Source: Boletus sp. NGJ (Eukaryota > Basidiomycota > Agaricomycetes > Boletales > Boletaceae). Taken from it: a stretch of DNA of 64,000 bases. The stretch is taken from NCBI GenBank assembly GCA_019096195.1, contig JAGTXK010000005.1, positions 455,166-519,165 of the forward strand, given 5' to 3'. Within the stretch, counting starts at the first letter, position 1. Every line of letters begins with the position of its first letter. Shown one piece after another: positions 35,198 to 45,940 of the stretch. Position numbers and translations under genes: made by a program. The notes under the pieces were generated by a model. It did not search any database. It saw only the letters and a program-made list of their open reading frames with translations, and had not been told where the DNA came from.

Positions 35198-35580
35198 AGC
35201 CGAGCCGAGCCGCGAAGCGGCGAGGCGAGGCGTTACCGGCGGTAAGGCGATAACGCTGTTGCCTCGGCAAGGGATTACCTTTTTGGGTCGGCAGCGGGCC
35301 GAGCTTGTCGACCGGTGCGTTAGCCAGTGCGCGCGGCGGATATGTCTGGGATGGGGGGCCAGTTAGCTACCACCCTAGTGCGTGGGGCGACCGCTTCCAA
35401 GGCCCGATCCTGGGTTTCGTCCGGTTGGTCTCATCAGACCTCGGGGCGCACACCCCTGAAACCCACACCATTCCTTAGGTCCTACTAACCTGGCTTTATA
35501 CGGGACAGCCTCGCGCACGGGCCATTAATAAGATCGTGAGTTGGTCCTAGGGTCAGCCTGGCTCTTAGCCGTTAGCTGCG
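35198..35580 (-). other. Fifth unit (U5) grading into a mosaic of unit and Penelope pLTR sequence
   Basis: The first ~90 bp (35198-35289) are ordinary unit sequence. From about 35290 the sequence alternates in blocks of a few to ~20 bases between the unit and the PLE-1-type pLTR, in register. Pieces include GGATATGTCTGGGATGGGG (pLTR-like), TTAGCTACCACCCTAGTGC (unit), TTTCGTCCGG (pLTR) and TTGGTCTCATCAG (unit). It contains a hybrid hammerhead at 35411-35465 whose stem II (GACC/GGAC) has a mismatch. Confidence 0.75.
35411..35465 (-). ncRNA. Hybrid, probably inactive hammerhead
   Basis: The CUGAUGA and GAAA boxes and the CCCA stem III are present. Stem II pairs a unit-type arm with a pLTR-type arm and has an A-A mismatch. 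Stem I carries an extra GAGGU from the pLTR version, which breaks the closing pairs. Confidence 0.55.
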
Positions 35581-35608
35581 TTAGGGTTAGGGGGGCGAGG
35601 GGTTAGGG
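35581..35608 (+). repeat. Internal TTAGGG tract before PLE-2
   Basis: Short and irregular: TTAGGGTTAGGGGGG, then a second GGTTAGGGGGG immediately before GCGAGCACTCGAG. This looks like two closely spaced starts. Confidence 0.75.
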
Positions 35609-35660
35609 GGGCGAGCACTCGAGCGAAGCGAGAGTGCGAGCGGGGTAGTGTGGGATGGTA

Positions 35661-35735
35661 GCCAGATAGGTAATAGGCTGAGGGCGACCAGCACTCAACC
35701 ACCTATTTCGTCCGGGGACTCATCAGACCTCTGGC
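35661..35735 (-). ncRNA. Type I hammerhead ribozyme in the 3' pLTR of PLE-2
   Basis: Catalytic boxes and stems I and II are the same as at 26512. The outer part of stem III differs but still pairs (UGAG with CUCA here, UUGGA with UCCAA in PLE-1). Changing both sides while keeping the helix is good evidence for a functional fold. Confidence 0.88.
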
Positions 35736-36082
35736 GGAATAGTGAAAAGAATTTCTTGATTACGTACCCTGTATTTATAGGGAACGAATCGTGCACGGAC
35801 CATCAGTGAAACGTGGGAATAAGCGGAGATTACGCAGCGGAAATTAAACCGGATCTTGCCGGTTGTCACTCGGATCTTTCCGGTTGCGCTTCTGCGTGAG
35901 AGTTCTCTCACGGCCGCGGTAATTAAATAGCCGAGCCGGGTGGCGCAGATAGCCGAGTCGGGCCGTTAGGTCTCTCGGTCCGATGCTTCTTCGGCAATCT
36001 CCGGGATCGGTCTAGACCACTTACGTAATTTATTCTCACCCCTTGCCGGGGGTGTGCCACCGTTAGGTTCCTAAGTTAACCG

Positions 36083-36120
36083 GTTAGGGTTAGGGTTAGG
36101 GTTAGCACGTTAGGGTTAGC
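36083..36120 (+). repeat. TTAGGG block inside the PLE-2 3' region
   Basis: The same block and flanks as 26934-26971 in PLE-1. Confidence 0.8.
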
Positions 36121-36874
36121 GGTTAATAAGTTAGGTTAACGCTAAAGACCCAATGAGTTACGCGTATGGGCTAGGCTATAGCACCGATCCTCACGTTAGG
36201 GTAAGGTTATTCAGGCGTTCTGGCATGTATTGAGCCAGTCTTCAGCCCGTATCTAGAACATGTCGGGCTAAGATCACGCACTGCCTGCGTTCGCACTTTC
36301 GATTCGAGGGAGTGCTTCCCACCTTACCATACTGGTGGTACGATTAACGTCACTAAAACGAATAAACACTGCAAAGCGTTTCGAGTTACTCAGGTCTAAA
36401 GCTATCGTAAGCTTGCACATACGTTACACGCCGTCTGTGGCCGGACTCTTCGTCCGTTATCCCCCCGAAGGTGGACATTGGATTCCTACTGAGTATTGCA
36501 CTGTTCGGACCCCCCGGTTACCCGGGATTCCAGCCAGGCGCTGTATGGAGAGGCTTCGTTGAGGCTCTCAGACAACCCTTTCATTCTCTACTTCGCCGAC
36601 CATCCGGACTAGAGTTTCTCTCCGGTTTTCCTATACACCAAGAGTACGCAATCGCGTCGGTGATAGTGAGGCTCAACGTCGGGCGGTAGTTTCTTACCGT
36701 GTACGAGCCAGTTCTCCCGCACAAACTTAGCCTGTTGCCGGAGCAAACAGGTACCCTTCCCATTATAGGTCGGGCTCGCCGAGGGGCCGAGGCGCCCCAG
36801 CTGTGAGTTGAAGCTCTGCGGTAGAGGGACTCCATCAGTATCATGGCCCCTTCTCGGGTGATACGACGGTGCAC

Positions 36875-39800
36875 TCAAGGCTTTGAGACTCGTAAGAGTG
36901 TCTCTGCCATCTGGTCAGCAGTGTCCCCCACAAACATGGGGGAAGCAGATCTCCGCTGTACATTGAGGTCGTCACTTTCTAGATCAATCACTTTTCCTGA
37001 TTGCAAGCGACGCCACTTTGCTGGTAAAGCGGGGTCAGGAGGGCCGGTATGACCTGGTTGGTCATCTGGATGGATGGAATCCAGTTCACCGGTCCCTTTA
37101 TCTGCTAGACGTTCCAACACGATCTTTTTCCAAAGATTTGTGAGGTCGAATAGTTGCGTAGTGCGTTTCCGCGATACGATTATTCGACGGTCTAAGATAT
37201 CCGTACGCCGGAGGTCAGGGACCTCAGTCGGTGTACCATTAGCACGCACAGACTCTATACAGAGCCGGGGCTTCCGGTCCACGTCATCCGTGTAGCCAAC
37301 TGGCTCCGGGGGGAATTCAATATTGAATTCCTTACGCTCGGCTTTATAAAGCCAAGATCGCATATATCCTAGGATCGTGTCTCCTAGTTTAGTGACGGAG
37401 AATAGCTCCCATGCCGTGTTGTACTCGGTTTTGAGCACCAGGGCCGCGCTTGCCGCTGCGACATCGGATTTGGTCGTTAAGCGATTGTTCCATCGCTCCT
37501 GGAGTTTATTGCGTCTCCAAGTACAACAGCAGCGCCTCGTCATATCCACGCATCACATAGATGGAAACCAACCAATCTAGCGCATCGAGGTAGTTTTCGA
37601 ACGTACTACTCAGCGTGGCGAGACGACTCATTTCACCGTAGAATGTACCTCGTTTGACATCTATCGGGTGACCTGAGACATAGGGGATTCTCTGGTGGAG
37701 CGACTTGGCCTTCTGGTATGGTCTATGCTGCAATTTCCCTCTATCATCCTTATAGAGCAGCATATCCAGGAAAGGCTGGGCATTGCCGACGTCCCACGTT
37801 ATGACGCAATGATCGATTTTTACATTCTCGGTGCATAATGGCTAGCGCTTCCTGAGGGCTGCTTGCGTACACTATGCCGAGACAATCGTCGATATACCTA
37901 CCGTAGTAGGCTATCCGTGGGTGATTGAGAATTCCATCACGTTTTTCGCAGAACCACCCATACAAATTAGCGAGGTCCGGTGAATCTGCGACGCCCATTG
38001 CTAGGCCGTTTAGTTGTTGGAATATCTCCCCATCGAATTGCGTCAACAGCTCCGTGTTACCAACCCGTAAACAGTCGTTAAAGAACATAACAAAGTTATG
38101 GACCGACAACCCGTTCCAATGCTCATTTTCGTCCCCTTCATTCTGGTAGATCCATTCGACAAACATGCCGAAGACTCTATCCAAGCACAAATCCAAAGGA
38201 ATGTTAGGGTAATAAGCAACTACATCGCCAGTGACGATGTAGAATTTGGCACCCGGGATCAGGTGGAGCTGGCTCAATTTTATCGCCAAATCTTTGCTGC
38301 CATGGATGACAGTTAGCGCCTCATCAACTAGAGGTTTGAGCATTTTACTACAGAATTTTGCGGCCGGATTCTGGATCGCGCTATGACAGGGTAGGATAGG
38401 CCTGAATTTGACCGGTAGTTTATGGATCTTTGGGATTCCATAAAAGCGCGGAATATGGTGATCTGCCGTAGGGGCGGTAACAAGATGCTTTAAGTATTCA
38501 TCTAATGAACCATATTTCCAGCAATATATGTCCGACCGCTGAGAGAGTAAGATCATCTCGTTACATTTTTTATCGAGGATCTGTTTCGCAGCAGCGTTGT
38601 CGAGGCGTTTGTATTCGCGCTCGTTTGACAAACATGCGAGGGTGTTTTCTATAATCCAGGTCCGCTCTGACACCGCTAAGCCGAGGTTCTTGTCGGTAGG
38701 AGTGATCACATAGTCGTGATCCAACATGAACTTGCGAAGTTCGTTTACCTTGGGACCGAGCGGTTTGAATGTGCCGTCGACAAGGCCATCAAGCGGGGCA
38801 TTGGCAGTGATGTTGTGGACATATGCACGCCCTCGCTTGAGCGCGAGCTCGCAGTAAAACGGTAATACGGGTGGATCTGCCTTACTGGGCGGAGACACGT
38901 CGTAATCAGGATCATAGGTAGTATTGGTTTCTCCCTCTAAAATAAATTTGACCTTCCACCTGAATCTTCTGACAAAGTCCAGGTACGCGTCAGTGATCAG
39001 TTGTGTCTGACGTGGTTGGTGAAACATGTGTTTCATGCCGATACCAAGGTCGAGTTCTAATTCCCGCGGAATAGAAACTCCTGGGCCAGTGTGTATGCGT
39101 GATTTGAATCGGCCCGCCTCTATAAACTTAAGAGGCACATGTCGAATCACGCACGCAATGGCCTGCAGAGGCGTAGCGTAGTCAATTATCTCATCTGGTA
39201 ATGTCCAATACTTAGGGTATTCGTAGTCACACATAAGTGAGTCAAGACACGCGTTACAGATTGCATGGTAGGTAGGAATGTCCAGCATGGCATCTACACT
39301 ACTTTCTACGGAGTCCTTTTCCCAACTCCTTCTTTTGCTCCCGGATGAGCTTTCTACCCTCTGCGAGCAGCCTTTCCTTTGGCCCCATGTGCTTGGCCTT
39401 TCGGTGGGGGGCCGGAGGGGGTGCGGGCCTGCGCCTGAGATCGAGGCGCTCCTCCGCGGTTGCTCTTCCCTCCTCTTCCCGTTGCTTGAGGACGACGCGG
39501 GATACGACCTCCGGTTGAAATACGCGCTGACTTGTGCGCGCTCTTGCGGGGGGGATGCTGTTGATGACCCTGGGGACCAGGGCCGGAGGGACGAAGTGGC
39601 TTCAACAGCAGTTAGTGTCTGTTTACCGGTACAGAAACGACAGACACTTACACCACCGACTTTCGGCGTAAGCCGCTTGACCGCCGCGTTGACTGCACGG
39701 TCCACTGCCGATTGAATGGACGGTCCGGCTGGACCGGTCGCATCCTGCATATCAACGTCAGCGGCCTCCTGAGTACGCTTCTTCGCGGCTCGTTTCACTT

Positions 39801-40572
39801 CCGCGGCTACCGTAGACGATACGATGATCGCCTTAATCCGGTCAGCGTACACGACCCAGTCCTGTAGCACCTGGCGACAGATGGTGAACGGGATGGTCGA
39901 CTGGACCCACCGTCTGATGTGAATGTTTCCATCCGCATCCTCTACCGTTTCAGGGATACGGAGAGTTCCCTTGAGCCTCTTGTAGTGCTCTTGGACGACG
40001 GGGTGGACGATGTCCAGCAGCTGCGCTGGTTGTGAGGCGCGCTCGAGGGCGGCGACCTCCTTGCGCTTAGCATCCACGTAAGCGGCAAGGAGTTGCTTCT
40101 GGTACGCGAGGTGACCAGAAGCCAGAGTCGAACGAAAGGTTCGACCCTCCTCACTTTCCTCCCATCCCTTGGTCAGAACGACCGTGGGTACCTGGTTGCT
40201 ACACCAGGTAGGGAAGGTGCTGGCCGCAACATGGGCCTCCCACTTGCTAAGGTGGGACCGCGCCGCCTCGAGCTGGGTAAACCTCGAGGCGATTTGCTCG
40301 AGGAGCGGGCGGAGCACAGCGCGGAACTGGGCGGGGACCATGGCGATCACCTCGCCCACCGAATTGGCAGCCTGTAGGGCAGAGTGACGAGCCTGCGCAG
40401 CATCAGTGACGACGTACTGGTCCTGATCCTCCTGGACCACTTCGAAAGCGTCGACGCCGAAGACAGGCGCCTGGTGGAGTGGCGACAGAGCGCGAAGGAG
40501 GTTGGCTGTGGAGGTACCAGCAGCGGCGTTGGACTGGGACATGGTTGATAGCGATGGATATGAGGTACACAA
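36875..40572 (-). pseudogene. PLE-2 reverse transcriptase polyprotein, two frameshifts
   Basis: Homologous to the 1231-codon PLE-1 protein throughout. The first frame (40572-37750) holds the N-terminal region and RT motifs A (TGDVVAYYPNIPLDLC), B and C (YYGRYIDDCLGIVY). A single extra base near 37835, just after ALAIM, moves the frame. A second extra base near 37519 (TACTTGG where PLE-1 has TACTGG) moves it again. The rest continues to the stop at 36875 (LRVSKP). Both lesions are one-base insertions, so they could be recent mutations or sequencing errors. No GIY-YIG domain is present. Confidence 0.85.
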
Positions 40573-40576
40573 GTAT

Positions 40577-40786
40577 GGTTAGGGGGGCGAGCACTCGAGC
40601 GAAGCGAGAGTGCGAGCGGGGTAGTGTGGGATGGTAGCCAGATAGGTAATAGGCTGAGGGCGACCAGCACTCAACCACCCTGTATTTATAGGGAACGAAT
40701 CGTGCACGGACCATCAGTGAAACGTGGGAATAAGCGGAGATTACGCAGCGGAAATTAAACCGGATCTTGCCGGTTGTCACTCGGAT
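40577..40786 (-). repeat. Partial 5' pLTR of PLE-2, ribozyme core deleted
   Basis: Collinear with 35608-35880, except that 64 bp containing CUGAUGA, stem II and GAAA are absent between CAACCACC and CTGTATTTATAGGG. The cleavage-site half remains (GCCAGATAGGTAATAGG near 40637). Confidence 0.85.
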
Positions 40787-40948
40787 CTTAGGGTTAGGTT
40801 TAGGGTTAGGTTAGGTTAGGGTTAGGGTTAGGGTTAGGGTTAGGGTTAGGGTTAGGGTTAGGGTTAGGTTAGGGTTAGGGTTAGGGTTAGGGTTAGGGTT
40901 AGGGTTAGGGTTTTAGGGTTAGGGTTAGGGTTAGTTTAGGGTTAGGTT
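40787..40948 (+). repeat. Long TTAGGG tract, probable former chromosome terminus
   Basis: About 160 bp of TTAGGG repeats, roughly two dozen, with scattered TTTAGGG and TTAGG variants. It is the longest tract in the window. It abuts transposon sequence on the right with no inverted CCCTAA tract, so it is not a head-to-head telomere fusion. Confidence 0.9.
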
Positions 40949-41656
40949 TCAATAGCGACCAAGGGCGACTTCCTGTTAGGAGGGTTGGGCTGTATTGGGC
41001 TCTTGTGGTGGCTGTATCTCCTGGGACCCCTTGGGCTGATTCTCTCGAGCAGACTGGTCGGGGTCATGAAGCATGGAGATGTAGTGGTGAGGGCACTAGT
41101 GAGGTCTTCATGGGAGTGTTCAGTCTCTCCAGAAGTGAGGGCTGTCTGGATGTGGAGAATGGCTTCACCCTTGGAGACCTCTCCCTTCCTGTATTGTCTG
41201 ACAACTCCAAGTGCTGACTGCCCAGAGGCTATGGGAAACCCTTCTGGGATGGTGTAGGCTGATTCTCCTCGCCTAACCGAGTGAGAAGAGGTGGTTAGTG
41301 TGGAGGAGGATGCATTCTGAGACATGAGGAAATGATGGGAACAGATGTGACTGAAATAAAGCAAAGGCAGTGGCTGGCAAGCAAATGAGAGGACTGGAGG
41401 GAGAGGGGCTGGAGGAGTGCTCTCAGTGGCTTGCTAGTCGGAGTTTGAATTATAGTTTGGAAAGAGGGGCTTTTCCACAATGATATGGTCTGGCAAAGGT
41501 GGGGAAGCTTACCACAAGTGTGTAGGAAGATGAAGACAAGCAGGGCCCTTCCAACCACAGTGGTATGGCTAGATGAGTGTGCTTGTGATGCACTGGCGAA
41601 GGCATGGTGCACGGGATACTGGCATTGTCCAATTAGCCTTGCCAATTGGACTAGCC

Positions 41657-42094
41657 TTAGAGGGGCACCAGGACGAGAAGCCAGCAATGCCGAGGTAGAA
41701 TATCGAGAGTGAGGGAGGGGTGCTTTCTGGCGCACAGGACGAGAGAAACGGCGCAGAGAACCTTGAGTGTGCGCACAACCAGGGGAGAATACCTGTTGGA
41801 GGGGGTTGACTCGAGTTCGGATACAATGCCTGCCAGGTACGCACGAACAGAGCGCGGCTCGATGTGATGGGACATGCAGGTAACATATAGGGACAGGGTG
41901 TTGGCAGTAGGATCTGGGTCAAGGTGATGGAGTTGGCAGAAGGTGAGATAGGAATTCAGAGCAGATGAGTAGACTGCTTGAGTGGATCGGTCAAGAGCAC
42001 AGCCAAGCACAATGGAGCGCTCAAGAAGGAGGCGCTCCATGGACCAAGCAGCCCAGACAGGTTGACTGTCCCGGGAGGAGATGGTGAGGCTCAT
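41657..42094 (-). pseudogene. DIRS-like tyrosine recombinase, N-terminal half
   Basis: Contains ALDRSTQAVYSSALNSYLTF, PTANTLSLYVTCMSHHIEPR, SVRAYLAGIVSELE and YSPLVVRTLKVLCA. This is the SAM-like N-terminal DNA-binding fold of phage-integrase-type recombinases. The catalytic R..HxxR..Y part is not present downstream. Confidence 0.6.
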
Positions 42095-42259
42095 AACTTG
42101 GCTGCCCCCAGCGCAGGTCGAGGGGGTTGAAAGGCAGAAATTGTCAACTCAGGGTATGATGCTGCAAGCTGAGCATTCTGAAGACGAGACAGCGAACTCC
42201 AGGGACATGGAACACTCGAAAGTCAAACCCTCGACTAAGCACAAGATCAGCAACCTGAA

Positions 42260-42664
42260 TCAACATCCAGTTGAATGCAGGCAGTGCTGAAAGCGAATTG
42301 GACAGTTGGACAGTGTTATGGCTGCACAGACACACAGAGACTTGAGATGGAAGATAGATCCTCCAAGCTGGGCGAAGATGTCATGGGCTGGTGCATGGAA
42401 TGCTAGCCTGAATGATGGGTACCAGAAGCCCAAACCGAATGGGGAGGCATCACAATACACACGAAGGATGGAAGGTGAGTGGTCATCGAACGACCAGGCA
42501 ACAGAGCGAAGGAAGTAGATTCCATCTGAATGAATAAGATGATCGACCATCGAAGTCAACTCCCTCTCAAGATCCCGGTTCACCCATAGAAGTGCCTTCT
42601 GGAACAGCTTGCCCGCTGTCTTGGAATAGAGGGCAGAGAGACCAGGGCGAAGAAGAGGATACAC
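42260..42664 (-). pseudogene. DIRS-like RT tail and RNase H fragment
   Basis: KAGKLFQKALLWVNRDLERE-like connection (here KTAGKLFQKALLWVNRDLER) is followed by LRVYCDASPFGLGFWYP, the first catalytic Asp of RNase H, and HIFAQLGGSIFHLKSL-like helices (here HDIFAQLGGSIFHLKSL) supplying the Glu region. It is a short remnant. Confidence 0.6.
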
Positions 42665-43014
42665 ATTGAGTGCTCAGTTGAGATGGCCAGCAATGCGCTG
42701 GAAATCTCTCAAAGGGCGTCTCGTGCCATGTAGACAGAAATCTCGAACAGCGGTGATGAGCTGGAGGAGATGGTAAGGGCTCAGCAAGCTGAGTCCAGCG
42801 CACTGTCCTGCTCCTGACAGCTGCAGCTGGGTCCCACACAAAGTGTCTCCTGAACTTCTGACCCCTACTGAGCTCCTGATTGAGGCTTCGACTTTGGACA
42901 CTTGGGCCGTCTGTGAGCTCCTCCACACTGGTTGCGATCGCAGACATGAGAGTAGGAGCATCTGAATGCTTGCTTGTGACAGGTGCCTCTATTCCAGTTA
43001 TGGCAGGGCTCTCT

Positions 43015-43603
43015 TCATCCAGCACTGGCTGACTTGCCAGCTCGCTTTCCGCCCTGTCCTCCCTCTCCGGGACTCAGACCCATGCCAAATGAGGTGAGAT
43101 ATATGGTTCTGAGGTCCTCAAACCGGGCAAAATCAGAGAGGCGAAGGTGCTTTTGATTGGCAGCTCGGAGTCTGATGGCCTTGTCGAGGTCAATAACCCT
43201 GGAGTGGAATGTGGGGGAGATGGAGGCAAAGAGGGCCGACATATACACTTGGTAGGCCACATATTCAGAGTATCGTGATCGCTTGGATGGTCTTGCCGAA
43301 TGCAATGACCCAGTCGCCATGCAACCTGATGGCCTTGGATTGTTTGGGGACTCGAGCTGAGATGTGGAAGAGGTCTCCAACATCCTGGCTCTGCTTAGTC
43401 TCCATATCAGTGGAGTAATGTGCTCCCAGGACCTTGGCAAGGTCGACTGCAAACCCCTTGAGAATGTCGAGCCACTGGTCAGGTGGGAAGTCTGGGCATC
43501 CAGGTGAGAGCAGCATCTTTCTGACCACATAGGTGGGGTCTGTTGCCCAGTCCTTAAGGAGGTCGAGACACTGCTGCACCTCGTGCTCGAGCCCAATATG
43601 CAC
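43015..43603 (-). pseudogene. DIRS-like gag fragment, frameshifted
   Basis: Two frames meet near 43265: HIGLEHEVQQCLDLLKDWAT to RLHGDWVIAFGKTIQAI, then SEYVAYQVYMSALFASISPT to HLRLSDFARFEDLRTIYLTS. I recognise this as a gag-like region of Agaricomycete DIRS elements, with moderate confidence. Confidence 0.5.
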
Positions 43604-43604
43604 T

Positions 43605-43888
43605 TGGCAAGCAAATGAGAGGACTGTTGGGAGAGGGGCCAGAGGAGTGCTGTCAGTGGCTTGTCAGTCGGAGTTTGAATCGGAGTTTGGAAAGAGTGGC
43701 TTTTTGCCACAATGATGTGGCACAGGTGAGAAATCTGATCATAATGGTGTGGTCAGTCAAAAAATAAGCAGGGACCCTCCAACCATAGTGGTATGGCTAG
43801 ACTGACTATGGCTAGACTGACTAAGGCATGGTGCACATGATAGTGGCATTGTCCAATAAACCTTGTATAAACTGAGTTTAAACCCAAT
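43605..43888 (+). repeat. Left inverted terminal repeat
   Basis: Mirror of 45941-46205, and also a direct repeat of about 41375-41640. Confidence 0.75.
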
Positions 43889-45940
43889 ATCACTCCTGGT
43901 TCTCCTGTAGACTGTATAGTTGAGGCTGAATTGGTGTGCACTCTCTTTGGTGGCCTGCTAGTGAACATGTCTATAATACTATGGTGCAGATGGTGCAGTT
44001 TATTAAAGAAAGGGTAGAATTGTCATCGTCTAGCTAGGTGAGACAGGAGCGGTAAAATTTTTCTTCCCCATACTTTATAGTGAGCCATGCAGCAAGCAGT
44101 ATGGTTGCTTCATCCTGCCCCTTTATGAGGTGATCTTCCCTATCCCAATCTCAAAAACCGCTCCCTATACCAATCATTTTGCAAAAAGATGACAATATAT
44201 CCACCACTACACAATAATGTTCATTCTATTTATTTGCAGCAGGTGCATATCATCTTTGACTCGCTCAGCTTTATGGAGTCAGGTTTGTTTCCAATGTTGC
44301 AAAAAAAACAGAAGAACCATTGAATATTGCTACTCTCATACTGTTGAGATGTTGCGCCTTTTATGTATAGAGCATTAATGTAACTGTAGAGACCTGCCAT
44401 GAGCTGATGCATGAGGTGATGGCAGCACATGTGTAATCATTCTATCCATCCAAGCCCTGTGCCGCATCCAAATCCGAGAGAATCTTTGAAAAATCTGTAA
44501 ATTTGTAACAAAGTTTGTCTGTGCAACCAGGCTTCACAAACAATCGAAAGTCCAGGTAAGATCACAAAGGATGTGCCAGAGTCACTATTGCCTCAAATGA
44601 CGATCACGTGATGACATTTTCAAAAGCTCATGTTGAAGGTGTCAGTCATTTCGGCACCAGGGGTTGATGCAGGGCAGTTGTAACTTCGCTCAGGATCCCA
44701 AAAGCTACCCTTTGACACCCACCATGATTTATGCACAGTGTCCAGAGGAGCCCTGGGCATTCTGAACAGTAATATATTTTGATTGTCCTCCACTGTTTTG
44801 CCATGATGGCTCTTTGTAGCAATGCAGAGTGAGCGAATGCATAAGGCAACGTCCAGCATGCATCCTGAAGCAGGATCTGAACAAATTTTCCTGTGGCATT
44901 CCCATTGCTATAACCATGGTGTGAAGCAAAGTTCTGCCCCATATCGTTTGTTTCAAAGAATCTGATGAAATTGTACCCATTCTTGGCAGAGCTATACTTG
45001 ATTGACAGAGCATCCTCTGCCCAGCCTTGCTGACAGGATCCAATGTTCAGACTTGGTTTTCCAAGAGAAGGACACTCTCAGACCATCACACTGCTGTTAC
45101 CAATGGTCGACCTGGTCACCTTGCAGTTTTTTATAAGAATGGAGAAATCATTGAGCTCAACATTCGGGATATGGTAAAAATGATTCTCATCTAGACCTGT
45201 GATGACTTTGCAAATGTTTTCAGATCCACGGTCATTTTTGTCATTATAACAATGAAGTTCCTGCCACTTGCTGTAAGTACACCAAAAAGATTTTGAGCCA
45301 GCTCCCTCATAGAGAGACCCTTTCAGACATTATGTGATGGAATGTGATTATTCTGAAGTCATCAAACACAATGTTGTACCTTATAAGGGTATATATAAGT
45401 CATGATTGCATATCAGGTGAACAGGATGCCTTACTTTTGTTTGACTGCGTTAATTGTAATGCCACTATCTGAAAGGTGGCATTCTGCATGGTTTGAGCAG
45501 ATGAAGTGACTGGTACTGAAATGCATGCAGGCATAGTGGTACAAGTTATTGATGGACCCAGATACTTTGCTGCCATCAATGTTTGCAAGACAGACTGCCT
45601 CATGAGCTGTGACCATACATGCAGCAAGCGCTTCACTTATGTACTTGACCGAGCATTGTGCATGATGCAAGACCAAGAGCAGAAGATGAATAATGGCAGC
45701 TAGGATGAGGGTGATGGGGAGATCATCAATTTGCCATGCTTCAGCACCAAGGTGGCACAGGAAAGTTGGATTGATAATCTATTAAATAGCCGAGATTTGA
45801 TCATCCTTGACCTGCAAATCACAGGCACGAATCAAAAGCTGGCCATCCTAGTACAGCTCTATTTGAGGTGCCAGGTACCTTGGTGTTTAAAGCAATGTGT
45901 GCCATAGTGATTGACAAAACATGGCAGGATCTGCAAAAAT

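Larger units (their letters stand above)
35609..40786 (-). mobile_element. PLE-2, second Penelope-like retroelement with both pLTRs
   Basis: Same layout as PLE-1 and diverged from it (proteins perhaps 85% alike by eye). The left (3') pLTR has a complete type I hammerhead. The internal TTAGGG block is at 36083-36120. The coding region runs 40572 to 36875 with two frameshifts. To the right is a partial 5' pLTR (40577-40786) that repeats the start of the left one, lacks the ribozyme core, and breaks off at CACTCGGATC, where the terminal TTAGGG tract starts. Confidence 0.85.
40949..43710 (-). mobile_element. Degraded DIRS-like (tyrosine-recombinase) retrotransposon
   Basis: In sense (-) order the region holds a gag-like part, a retroviral-type RNase H fragment and the N-terminal half of a tyrosine recombinase, which is the DIRS order. 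The RT core is mostly missing. Non-coding ends near 41375-41700 share sequence with 43605-43888 in the same orientation and with 45941-46440 in inverted orientation. Confidence 0.65.

Noticed and set aside
40787-40948. Head-to-head telomere fusion
   Set aside because: A fusion would show TTAGGG followed by CCCTAA. Only TTAGGG is present.
44230-45703. Coding potential inside the 2.6-kb inverted-repeat element
   Set aside because: Short frames on both strands with low complexity and no recognised transposase or other domain. Left as non-coding interior.
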